DNA of 64,000 nt from Desulfonatronum thiosulfatophilum (GTDB lineage Bacteria; Desulfobacterota; Desulfovibrionia; Desulfovibrionales; Desulfonatronaceae): NCBI RefSeq assembly GCF_900104215.1, contig NZ_FMXO01000015.1:1-64000 (forward strand), in the 5' to 3' direction. A program made the position numbers and the translations under genes. Positions 56,845-64,000 of this stretch are shown here, piece after piece (position 1 is the stretch's first letter; every line of letters starts with the position of its first letter). The notes under the pieces were generated by a model. That model was not told the DNA's origin. It worked only from the letters and a program-made list of their open reading frames with translations, and ran no database searches.

Positions 56845-56877
56845 AAAAGGGGGCGAAGATGCCTCGCCCCCTTTTTT
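56843..56877. terminator. Bidirectional terminator between YgiQ gene and rpsA
   Basis: AAAAAAGGGGGCGA and TCGCCCCCTTTTTT pair perfectly over 14 bp around a 7-nt loop, giving a U-run on both strands. Confidence 0.95.
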
Positions 56878-56903
56878 GAAACTTCAGTTAAGCAGAAATA
56901 ATC

Positions 56904-58322
56904 CTATTTCTGCTCCATGGCTTTTTTCAACTGCTCTCCCAGGCTTCCCATGGGGCCTTCCTGCACGGCATGGCTCTTCCAGTCCTCGTTTTGTTCCGCA
57001 TCCGGCAATCCCAGGGATATGCGTCTCTTCTCCAGATCCACGACGTCAACGGCCACCGGGAGAGTCTCTCCGGGTTTGGCTTTGCTGTAAATATCGTCTG
57101 CGGAGCGTTCCAGCCGTGAAGCCGGCAGCAGTCCCACGACCCCGGGTTCGAGCTGGACAAACATGCCGAAAGTTTCTCTTTTCTCCAGTATTCCCTGCAC
57201 AACCTGGCCTTTCTTGTACCGGTCGGCCAGTCCATCCCAGGGATCGCCCTCCGCGTCGCGCATGGACAGTCCGATGCGTTTTGTCTGTAGGTCAATGGAC
57301 TTGACCATGACCGGGACGGATTCTCCCACGGCCACCACGTCGCCAGGCTTGTGCACGCGCTTGAGGTAGCTCATTTCACTGACGTGCACGAGACCCTCGA
57401 TGCCTGGAAGGATTTCGACAAAAGCACCAAAGGGCGCGAGGTTGGTTACTCTGCCCGTGATCTTGGCGCCGACCTGAACGTCCGCGGCAATTTGAGCCCA
57501 GGGATCTTCCATGGCCTGCTTCATGGACAACTCCAGCCGGACATGGCCCTTGCCCTGGTCATCGACCTTCAGCAGTTTCACGGTCACCTGATCCCCTGCA
57601 GCAACCACGTCCTCGGGCGAATTGTTTCTGGACCAGCCCAGTTCGGAAACATGGACCAGGCCCTCCAGGCCAGGCGCAACCTCCACGAAGGCACCGAAGG
57701 GAGCAAGGCGGGTAACAGTGCCCTGCAGCACGTCGCCGACCTTGGTGCGTTCCAGGAACTCCGCCAGGGATTGGGCCTGCTCCAGATCCAGGAGCACTCT
57801 TCTGGAAACCACGATGTTCCGCCCCCGTTCTTCGATGCGGGTGATCAGAAACTGCATGCTCTGACCCACAAGATCATCAGGGTTGGTCACCGGCCGCTTG
57901 TCCACCTGACTCAAGGGGCAGAAAGCAATCTTGTCCAGCACGCGGACTCGGAAGCCGCCCTTGCAGACCTCCTTGATCTTGCCTTCCACGGGAATGCGCT
58001 CTTCCATGGCCTGCTGCAGCTGCTCCATGCCGCCCTCGCCGCCCAGGGCGCGCGCAAGCCGGATCTGACTGCCTTGCATCGAAACCACGTACAGCTCGAC
58101 TTCGTCGCCCTCCCGCATGGAAAATGCCCCGTCCTTGTCCAGGAGCTCATGTTTATCAATCACGCCGTCGCTCTTGGTCCCGGTATCGACGTAAACCATT
58201 TCCTCGCCGACAGCGATGATTTTGCCCTTGATCCGGTTGCCGACCCGGAGTTCCGGTTTCATTTCCATTTCAGAGGCTTCAAACATTTCGGCAAAACTCT
58301 GTTCCATTTGCGAATCGGACAT
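56904..58322 (-). CDS. rpsA: 30S ribosomal protein S1
   Basis: 472 residues with five S1 RNA-binding domains (about 24-93, 105-176, 190-265, 277-351, 362-434); domains three and four have the canonical APFGAFVE and GLVHVSE strands. E. coli S1 has six. It helps ribosomes bind mRNA leaders. GGAG lies 8 nt before the ATG at 58322. The last 38 residues are polar and disordered. A repeat element lies upstream, between it and its promoter region. Confidence 0.92.
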   Translation of the reverse strand: MSDSQMEQSFAEMFEASEMEMKPELRVGNRIKGKIIAVGEEMVYVDTGTKSDGVIDKHELLDKDGAFSMREGDEVELYVVSMQGSQIRLARALGGEGGMEQLQQAMEERIPVEGKIKEVCKGGFRVRVLDKIAFCPLSQVDKRPVTNPDDLVGQSMQFLITRIEERGRNIVVSRRVLLDLEQAQSLAEFLERTKVGDVLQGTVTRLAPFGAFVEVAPGLEGLVHVSELGWSRNNSPEDVVAAGDQVTVKLLKVDDQGKGHVRLELSMKQAMEDPWAQIAADVQVGAKITGRVTNLAPFGAFVEILPGIEGLVHVSEMSYLKRVHKPGDVVAVGESVPVMVKSIDLQTKRIGLSMRDAEGDPWDGLADRYKKGQVVQGILEKRETFGMFVQLEPGVVGLLPASRLERSADDIYSKAKPGETLPVAVDVVDLEKRRISLGLPDAEQNEDWKSHAVQEGPMGSLGEQLKKAMEQK

Positions 58323-58424
58323 ACGATGTGCTCCTGTGCAAGGTCGTTTTTCTTCGTCGAGACGATAGCTGGTCAAAATGTGCAGGTTTCGGGAAATCCC
58401 GTAATCAACATTAGAAAATATTGT

Positions 58425-58586
58425 AACTATTCAGCACATCCGAGTAAAAACGGACTGGATACCCGCCTTCGGGGGTATGACTGACTTTGATGCGGCAAAA
58501 AACAAGTCATTCCCGCGAAAGCGGGAATCCAGGTCATACATGCCACAATCTTCGAAACGAACCTTTTTCGCTCAAGCTGAGTAGTT
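58425..58586. repeat. AACTACTCAGC-family element (162 nt)
   Basis: AACTATTCAGC at the left, GCTGAGTAGTT at the right, core ATACCCGCCTTCGGGGGTAT and ATTCCCGCGAAAGCGGGAAT. It begins 102 nt upstream of the rpsA ATG, so it may lie in the rpsA leader or just before its promoter. Confidence 0.9.
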
Positions 58587-58655
58587 ACGGAAAATATATA
58601 TAATAGTACTCAATGCATCGCCCTGGGCATGGTGCGGGGAAATGGCATCAGTGTT

Positions 58656-59183
58656 TTATTCGTCAGCAGCCACCCATTTGCGGATGGCGTTCAGTTCCTG
58701 GGACCACTCCGACGAAAATCGCAGCTTCAGGAATTGCAGAAACATTTGGTCGAAAAAGAACAGGCCCCGTTCGATGAGGTACATCTTTTCCAGAAAAGGG
58801 CCGTCGGGATCCTGCCCTTCTTCCAGCCGGAACTCAACCTTGGGGGTCTTGAAGCCGGCCGTGGAGAAATCCTCGGCCTTTACAGTAACCTGCCAGCCCT
58901 GACCGTCTTCATCCATCCGCAGTTTCGCCTGATGAACCTTCTTGCCGCGTGCCAAACCACTCTTGGCCTCGTGCAGTTCCCCGCCGGGACCGCTGCAAAC
59001 CGCGGATTCCAGATATTCGCCTTCTCCGCTCTGAACCATGACCCGGCCCTCGAAGATCAACCCGAAAGCCACGCCGTCCGTGGTCTGCCACTGCCCGTTG
59101 TTGTGCACGCTTCGAAACCAGGCCCAGGTCAAAAACTCCTGACCCAGAGCCAGATCCTTGGCCTTGATCGTTTCCAGCGTCAC
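58656..59183 (-). CDS. Conserved RdgC-associated hypothetical protein
   Basis: 175 residues: LALGQEFLTWAWFRSVHNNG, FGLIFEGRVMVQSGEGEYLES, ELHEAKSGLARGKKVHQAKL, DPDGPFLEKMYLIERG, FLQFLKLRFSSEWSQEL. No signal peptide or known catalytic motif. It overlaps the rdgC stop (ATGA); in deltaproteobacteria a gene of this kind commonly follows rdgC, so it may work in the same step, possibly substituting for the part of RdgC missing here. Confidence 0.75.
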   Translation of the reverse strand: MTLETIKAKDLALGQEFLTWAWFRSVHNNGQWQTTDGVAFGLIFEGRVMVQSGEGEYLESAVCSGPGGELHEAKSGLARGKKVHQAKLRMDEDGQGWQVTVKAEDFSTAGFKTPKVEFRLEEGQDPDGPFLEKMYLIERGLFFFDQMFLQFLKLRFSSEWSQELNAIRKWVAADE

Positions 59184-59815
59184 TGGGCAGCCTCCCGAGC
59201 AGGAATGAAAATCGAACCTTCAAAGCTTGTCAGGCGGCCTTCAGCTCCAGCCCCCAGCATCTCCAGACCCAGGGAGACGGGGGTCAACGGCTCCAGTTCG
59301 GCCTGAAAGGTGCGGGCGAAGAGATCTTCAAACAGCGTTCGGATCTTGCCGTTGGTGGTGGCCAGATAAACCCTGTTGTCGCGAACACTCCAGACAACAT
59401 CAAAGACAGCCGGAATCGGCAGGCTGCGCATCAGCAGTTTCTGACGCACCTGCTCGCGCAGTTCGGTTTTCTGATCCTTGGGTACGAACTTCTTGCCTTC
59501 CTGGGCAAGTTGAGCCTGCCGTTCCCTCAGGGCGATCATCCAGTGCTTCTTGAACACCGCGGGCGGAACCCTTCGAGTATCCAGGCGCAGGGAAAACGCC
59601 AGATACGGTCCTTTCTCCGGTCCGGCCGTGGCCCAGTCCACGTCCAGAAGGTCATCGAAACAGACCCATCCGAAGGATCGTTCCTCCATGCTCTGATCGA
59701 TGTCCACAAAGGCGAAGCTCTTCAACCGCCTGGGAATCTCGGCAAGGACATCGTCCCCGACGTCATCCGGCAGCCTGTATCTCGTCAACCCCGTACTCGC
59801 GGAAAGAAAACCCAC
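59180..59815 (-). CDS. rdgC: RdgC-like recombination-associated protein
   Basis: 211 residues, against about 300 in E. coli RdgC. Recognisable parts are LTRYRLPDDV, LRLDTRRVPPAVFKKHWMIALRERQAQL, KTELREQVRQKLLMRSLPIPAVFDVVWSVRDNRVYL, EDLFARTFQAELEPLTPVSL. RdgC forms rings on DNA and restrains RecA loading. The C-terminal domain is missing or replaced by the overlapping downstream gene. Function is inferred from family. Confidence 0.8.
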   Translation of the reverse strand: MGFLSASTGLTRYRLPDDVGDDVLAEIPRRLKSFAFVDIDQSMEERSFGWVCFDDLLDVDWATAGPEKGPYLAFSLRLDTRRVPPAVFKKHWMIALRERQAQLAQEGKKFVPKDQKTELREQVRQKLLMRSLPIPAVFDVVWSVRDNRVYLATTNGKIRTLFEDLFARTFQAELEPLTPVSLGLEMLGAGAEGRLTSFEGSIFIPAREAAQ

Positions 59816-59895
59816 TCACAACTCCTGTCCCTGGAACAAATTGATTTGACCGAGAATATCTTCGCTGATTATCTCTGCTGCGACACTTGTTTTGC

Positions 59896-60084
59896 AACTA
59901 CTCAGCTTCAGAGCAGGAAAAGGTTGCTTTGAAAGCTTGTGGCAAGCATGACCTGGATTCCCGCCTTCGCGGGAATGACTTGTTCTTCAATGCCATCTCC
60001 GGATCACTCATACCCGCGAAGCCTGTCCTCGTGTAGACGGGGAGCGGGTATCCGGTCCGCTTTTACTCGGACGAGCTGAGAGTT
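59896..60084. repeat. AACTACTCAGC-family element, reverse orientation (189 nt)
   Basis: Starts with the right-end sequence seen inverted in the copy at 63828 (AACTACTCAGCTTCAGAGCAGG, AAAAGGTT, TTGTGGCAAGCATGACC) and ends with the left-end type (CGCTTTTACTCGGACGAGCTGAG). So it is inserted backwards compared with that copy. An extra 28 nt interrupts the second core hairpin. Confidence 0.9.
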
Positions 60085-60118
60085 GCCTTGGCATGTTTCT
60101 ATGTCCACCAGAATGAAT

Positions 60119-60208
60119 CAACCACGGAGCAACGGAGAGCACGGGGGGATGCATCTCGTCAAGCAAAATTTTCTTTCCCCGTGTTCCCCCGTGCGCCCCG
60201 TGGTTTAA
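60119..60208. repeat. CCACGG-type inverted repeat
   Basis: AACCACGGAGCAACGGAGAG...CACGGGG on the left matches the reverse complement of the right arm CCCCGTG...CCGTGGTT. Such CACRGRG arrays occur between genes in many proteobacteria; a single arm-like relative is at 41350-41384. It may terminate transcription between the convergent partner genes. Confidence 0.6.
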
Positions 60209-60249
60209 TCTTCGGCGGCTCTTTTTGCTCCGAAAATGCCGCAAACGCA

Positions 60250-61029
60250 TTATTGAATGACGGAATACCCTTCAACGTGGTCCTGTTCCACGATCACCGT
60301 GTTCGTCAGCAAGGCGACATCGGAAATTTCCACCTGCACCTCATCTCCGGCATGCAGGGGGCCGATTCCGGGAGGAGTCCCGGTGAGAATTACGTCCCCC
60401 GGAAGCAGGGTCATCACGTGGGAAGCAAAGCTGAGCAGCTCCCAGGCGCTGAAAATCATATCGCCGGTGTTGCCGTTCTGACGCACCTGCCCATTGACCC
60501 TGGTGATCAGCGTCAGCTCGGAAGGATCGGGCACTTCCGTCTCGATCCACGGCCCGATGGGCGCAAAGGTATCGAAGCCTTTTGCCCGTCCGTATTGTCC
60601 GTCCTTGGTTTGCAGATCCCGCGCGGTAATGTCGTTGGCGCAGGTATACCCAAAGATATATTCCGCGGCCTGAGTCGCATTGACCTTTCGGCAGGGCTTG
60701 CCGATGACCACGGCCAGCTCTCCTTCGTAATCGACCCGGAAGGACTGGACAGGCAGAACTATGGGTTGCCATGCGCCGATGACGGCGGAAGGAGGCTTGA
60801 AAAAAAGAACCGGCTCATCCGGAACGGTTTTGCCCATTTCCTCGGCATGGGCATGGTAGTTCAGGGCCGCGCAGATGATCTTGCTCGGCGCCACCGGAGG
60901 GAGCAGGGCAATCTGATCCAGACCGATCGGATCGTTCAATCCCATGTCCTTGTTCAGACACATCACATGATCCGGTTGCAGTGTGGCGTAGAAGGTCTTC
61001 CCCGCATACTGGACTCGCACGACACGCAT
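60250..61029 (-). CDS. Fumarylacetoacetate hydrolase family protein
   Basis: 259 residues. The FAH fold: ICAALNYHAHAEEMG, FFKPPSAVIG, DYEGELAVVIGKPCR (metal-binding ExE and more), TCANDITARDLQ, KGFDTFAPIGPWI, PGDVILTGTPPGIG. Members hydrolyse acylpyruvates or decarboxylate oxaloacetate; the substrate here is unknown. GGGAG precedes the ATG at 61029. Confidence 0.9.
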   Translation of the reverse strand: MRVVRVQYAGKTFYATLQPDHVMCLNKDMGLNDPIGLDQIALLPPVAPSKIICAALNYHAHAEEMGKTVPDEPVLFFKPPSAVIGAWQPIVLPVQSFRVDYEGELAVVIGKPCRKVNATQAAEYIFGYTCANDITARDLQTKDGQYGRAKGFDTFAPIGPWIETEVPDPSELTLITRVNGQVRQNGNTGDMIFSAWELLSFASHVMTLLPGDVILTGTPPGIGPLHAGDEVQVEISDVALLTNTVIVEQDHVEGYSVIQ

Positions 61030-61276
61030 AAAAACTCCCAGGAGGTTTCATCCAAAAGATTGCACTGTTCAGCACATTCTGAACACAAGACGAAAACCGG
61101 TCAGGCTTGTCTCGGTGTTGCGCCGTTGTCTGTCCGACTGAGCCGGACTCGTTCACGCCGACATGATCGGAATCAACCGGATTACTCCCGCAACAGAAGC
61201 CATCTTGACGTACCGGCTTGCCGCCAAGCCCTGCAGGTGACGGGCTTGGCCGACCTGGAGGCGCTCCCCTGCCCCA

Positions 61277-62935
61277 TCACACCCCGACGACAACAGGCAG
61301 AACCACTGGATCGCGTTGCAGCACCTTGCGGAAAAAGCTGCGCAAAACAATGCGAATCCGCTCCGCATTTTTCTTTGGCGAGGCTTTGGGGTTGGATTCG
61401 AAGACATCCAGGATCAGGCATTTGGAGTCGTCCAGAACGTGTTCGAACTGCTGCTCAAAAACAAAGCCTTTGGTGATCATCTCCGGTCCGACGAGAATAT
61501 GCCCGGTTTCCTGGTCAATGACCAAGTGCACGACCACCAGTCCTTCCTCTGCTAGCAATTTGCGTTCCTTGAGCACGCTGGCCCCGACGTCTCCGACTCC
61601 CTTGCCGTCCACAAAGGTCGAATCCACCCGGATTCGATCCTCGAAACGAATGCCGCGCTCGAAAAAGGTCAAGGGCTGGCCGTTGTCCAGGACAATGGCT
61701 CGTTCCGAGGCCACCCCGCATTCGCGCGCCAGCTGGCAATGCTTCACCAGATGCCGGTATTCGCCGTGAATGGGCACGAAAAACTTGGGCTTGACCGTAT
61801 TCAGCATGGTGGCCAGTTCTTCCCGATGCGCATGGCCTGAAGCGTGGATTCCCTGCACTTTTTCATACAGCACTTCGGCACCCAGACGATACAAATTGTT
61901 GATCACCCGCGATATGGCTTTGGTGTTCCCGGGGATGATTCGTGAGGACATCAAAACCAGATCCCCCTTATGGATCTTGATCTGGCGATGATCGCCCTGG
62001 GCAATGCGCGTCAGAACGGAAAGCGGCTCTCCCTGCGATCCCGTGACCAGAAGCACGAGCTTGTCGTCGCGCATGTCGTCGATATTCTCAAGGGAACAGG
62101 TGGCGTCGGGTGCAGCCCGCAGATACCCGAGTTCCCGCGCCAGGCCGATATTGTTCACCAGGCTCCTGCCGCTGACGGCCACCTTTCTTCCGGTCATGGC
62201 CGCCAGGTCGAAAACTTCCTGCATCCTCTGGATATGGCTGGAAAACAAGGTGATGATGATCCGGCCCTCGGCCTGCCGGAAGATGCGCTCCAGAGCTGCC
62301 TTGATCTCCATCTCGGTCAGGGTCACGCCTTCGCGTTCGATATTGGTGGAGTCCGACAGCAGCAAATGCACGCCCGGCTCGGAAAAGGCGGCAAAGGCAT
62401 CCAGATCGGTAAACTGGTTGTCCATGGGCGTAGGGTCGATCTTGAAGTCCCCACTGTGGATAATGCGGCCCACCGGTGTCTCGATACCCAGGCCGAAGCC
62501 GTTGATGATCGAATGGCAAACAGGAATGAAATGGACCGTGAACGGCCCCAGTTCCACCTGATCACCGCTGGAAACTTGGCGCAGGTCCACATATTTGTTC
62601 AGGTTATGCTCCCGCAGCTTGTTTTCCAGCAGGGCGAGAGTGAAGGACGAGCTGTAGACGGGAACATCCACATAGGGCAACAGCCACGGCAAGGCTCCGA
62701 TGTGATCCTCGTGGCCGTGGGTCAGGATGATGCCCCGGATCTTGTCTTTCTTTGCAAGCAGGGTTTCAAAGCGCGGGATCAGAATGTCCACACCGTAATG
62801 GTAATCACTGGGAAACATGAGCCCGCAATCAATGACAATAATGCTGTCATCGGATTCCAGCAGCATGCAGTTCATTCCGATCTCGCCCAGCCCTCCCAGA
62901 GGGGTCAGGGTCACGGACGTTTCTTGGCCAACCAT
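61277..62935 (-). CDS. rnj: Ribonuclease J
   Basis: 552 residues of the metallo-beta-lactamase/beta-CASP family: LGGLGEIGMNC, ILTHGHEDHIGALPWL (HxHxDH), HSGDFKID, TLFSSHIQRMQEV and SGHAHREEL. It cleaves RNA endonucleolytically and from the 5' end. It overlaps the acyltransferase gene by 25 nt on the same strand. Co-occurrence with a RicT homologue earlier in the window suggests a Bacillus-like RNA-decay machinery, an inference only. Confidence 0.93.
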   Translation of the reverse strand: MVGQETSVTLTPLGGLGEIGMNCMLLESDDSIIVIDCGLMFPSDYHYGVDILIPRFETLLAKKDKIRGIILTHGHEDHIGALPWLLPYVDVPVYSSSFTLALLENKLREHNLNKYVDLRQVSSGDQVELGPFTVHFIPVCHSIINGFGLGIETPVGRIIHSGDFKIDPTPMDNQFTDLDAFAAFSEPGVHLLLSDSTNIEREGVTLTEMEIKAALERIFRQAEGRIIITLFSSHIQRMQEVFDLAAMTGRKVAVSGRSLVNNIGLARELGYLRAAPDATCSLENIDDMRDDKLVLLVTGSQGEPLSVLTRIAQGDHRQIKIHKGDLVLMSSRIIPGNTKAISRVINNLYRLGAEVLYEKVQGIHASGHAHREELATMLNTVKPKFFVPIHGEYRHLVKHCQLARECGVASERAIVLDNGQPLTFFERGIRFEDRIRVDSTFVDGKGVGDVGASVLKERKLLAEEGLVVVHLVIDQETGHILVGPEMITKGFVFEQQFEHVLDDSKCLILDVFESNPKASPKKNAERIRIVLRSFFRKVLQRDPVVLPVVVGV

Positions 62936-63636
62936 TCATCAGTCTCCTTGGAATGCGTGTGCATGATATTCCACATATCCTGCTTTAATCGTTCACGATC
63001 CTTGATCGTGTAATTATCTTTGGTCTCAATTGGGGGAAAGAAGCGGACCGCGACCTCGCCCGGCCTGATCCTCCAGGAGGGCTTGGGCAAGACGTCGTGG
63101 GTTCCGGAGATCAGAACCGGAACCACGGGCCGTCCGCTTTTGATGGCCAGAATCATCGGGCCGATCTTGAACTCGCCAAGCTGCGCGAATCGGGAGCCTT
63201 CCGGAAAAATGAGGATCGAGGCGTGCTCGGATTTCGTAATGGCATCCTGAATGCTTTTCATGCCCCGGCGGGGATTGTCCCGGTCGATGCCGATATAGCC
63301 GATCCGGGACATGGCCTGGCCGAAGAACGGGATGCGGAAGAGACTTTGCTTGGCGACGAATCGAAACTGATGCCCTTTCAAGGCGACCAGCAGGACCGGG
63401 ATATCAAACCAGCTCTGATGGTTGACCATCAGAATGTACCTGCCGGAGGGGTCGAAACCACCCCGGTCCACATGCACCTTGATCCCGGCCAGGCGACAGA
63501 CGAGACCACCCCAGAAGATACCGACCCTGTTCGGGAGATTTCCGCTGGAATCAAAAATGGAGACCGCAATGGTGATGATTGCAAAAAAGATGGTCAGCGG
63601 CAAAAAGAGAAGATAAAAGGGGATGATGGATAACAT
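62911..63636 (-). CDS. plsC: 1-acyl-sn-glycerol-3-phosphate acyltransferase
   Basis: Makes phosphatidic acid at the inner membrane. 241 residues: N-terminal membrane helix (FYLLFLPLTIFFAIITIAVSIF), HX4D motif NHQSWFD, FVAKQSLFRIPFFG, IFPEGSR and PVVPVLISGTH. First gene of the plsC-rnj pair. Confidence 0.92.
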   Translation of the reverse strand: MLSIIPFYLLFLPLTIFFAIITIAVSIFDSSGNLPNRVGIFWGGLVCRLAGIKVHVDRGGFDPSGRYILMVNHQSWFDIPVLLVALKGHQFRFVAKQSLFRIPFFGQAMSRIGYIGIDRDNPRRGMKSIQDAITKSEHASILIFPEGSRFAQLGEFKIGPMILAIKSGRPVVPVLISGTHDVLPKPSWRIRPGEVAVRFFPPIETKDNYTIKDRERLKQDMWNIMHTHSKETDEWLAKKRP

Positions 63637-63703
63637 TTAGATCAAACCTGTAGCCGGTTAAGATGGAAAAGTAAATGTTGCCGTCGGGCGTCAAGGGATC
63701 GCA

Positions 63704-63800
63704 ATCCAAATCCAAATCCAATCGAAATCCAATCGAAATCCAAATCGAAATCCAAATCGAAATCGCAACCGAAATCGCAATGGGAATCGATCGCAATAAT
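63704..63800. repeat. Degenerate AATCCA/AATCGA/AATCGC hexamer repeat
   Basis: About 16 imperfect units (AATCCA, AATCGA, AATCGC) upstream of plsC. Reverse complement of the type at 343-400. Its position in the plsC-rnj leader could change expression by length variation. Confidence 0.85.
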
Positions 63801-63827
63801 TCCCAATCTATTTTTATAACTACTCAG

Positions 63828-63986
63828 CCCGTCCGAGTAAAAGCGGACTGGGTACCCGCCTTCGCGGGTATGACTGACCCGGAGACGCCGTTGAAAAACA
63901 AGTCATTCCCGCGAAGGCGGGAATCCAGGTCGTGCTTGCCACAATTTTTTGAAAGTAACCTTTTCCTGCTCTGAAGCTGAGTAGTT
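63828..63986. repeat. AACTACTCAGC-family element (159 nt)
   Basis: Perfect 11-nt inverted ends AACTACTCAGC/GCTGAGTAGTT. Left block CCGTCCGAGTAAAAGCGGACT, cores TACCCGCCTTCGCGGGTA and ATTCCCGCGAAGGCGGGAAT, right block CGTGCTTGCCACAA and TTTTCCTGCTCTGA. Best-preserved copy in the window and useful as reference. Confidence 0.92.
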
Positions 63987-64000
63987 ACTTTGTTTTCGAT

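Noticed and set aside
57351-58484. 377-codon open frame on the plus strand
   Set aside because: Antisense to rpsA.
60088-61476. 462-codon open frame on the plus strand
   Set aside because: Runs through intergenic repeats and antisense to the fumarylacetoacetase-like gene.
63704-63800. Possible CRISPR-like array
   Set aside because: Units are six bases, imperfect, and have no spacers.

Overview
This 64 kb window looks like the chromosome of a Gram-negative, GC-rich (roughly 55-60 %) deltaproteobacterium, most likely of the Desulfovibrionales. This assignment is inferred from protein character and gene neighbourhoods (recA-alaS-ricT-metG, a RdgC-partner gene pair, two complete branched-chain amino-acid ABC transporters); no rRNA or other phylogenetic marker RNA is present. 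A NavAb-type sodium channel and a Na+/Ca2+ antiporter would suit a saline or alkaline habitat, but that is a weak inference.

Layout. 1-340: the 3' end of a group II intron (maturase C-terminus and domain V). 425-7500: leftward informational operon recA-alaS-ricT-metG. 7589-9860: rightward PP-loop tRNA-thiolation-type ATPase and CaCA antiporter. 10023-15726: shikimate kinase and the first LIV-type ABC transporter (binding protein-H-M-G-F, leftward). 15914-16455: a broken chemotaxis receptor. 16594-19481: prmA, a 61-aa ORF, argD and dut. 20077-26291: rightward operon glgP, AMP-ligase, PH-like membrane protein, ilvE, secreted cyclophilin, closed by a strong terminator.

26436-34263 is an accessory, partly AT-rich and decaying region. 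It holds secreted proteins of unknown function, an orphan type I methyltransferase (hsdM), HicB with a nonsense-mutated HicA, a frameshifted rhuM, an hsdS whose two halves lie in opposite orientation, a PA2779-like protein, an intact DinJ/YafQ-type toxin-antitoxin pair and a peptidoglycan-binding lipoprotein bracketed by direct repeats. 34539-39273 is the second complete LIV transporter. 39720-42873 encodes a periplasmic M16 protease pair (one active, one lacking the zinc motif). 43317-48570 holds the sodium channel, mreB, a double-GAF protein with a Cys-rich partner, a Fur-family regulator and an HtpX-like protease. 48887-54812 holds secreted MsrAB, a thioesterase, pgi, a YaiI/YqxD protein, a degenerate RsbW-like ATPase and a metal-efflux permease. 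55036-63636 holds a YgiQ radical-SAM protein, rpsA, rdgC with its partner, a fumarylacetoacetase-like hydrolase, RNase J and an acyltransferase.

The most distinctive non-coding feature is a family of about 160-bp interspersed palindromic elements, at least six in the second half of the window. They end in AACTACTCAGC / GCTGAGTAGTT and carry internal hairpins of the CCGCCTTCGCGGG type. They look like a non-autonomous (MITE-like) mobile element, and one sits between the two M16 protease genes. No CRISPR array, tRNA or rRNA was seen.
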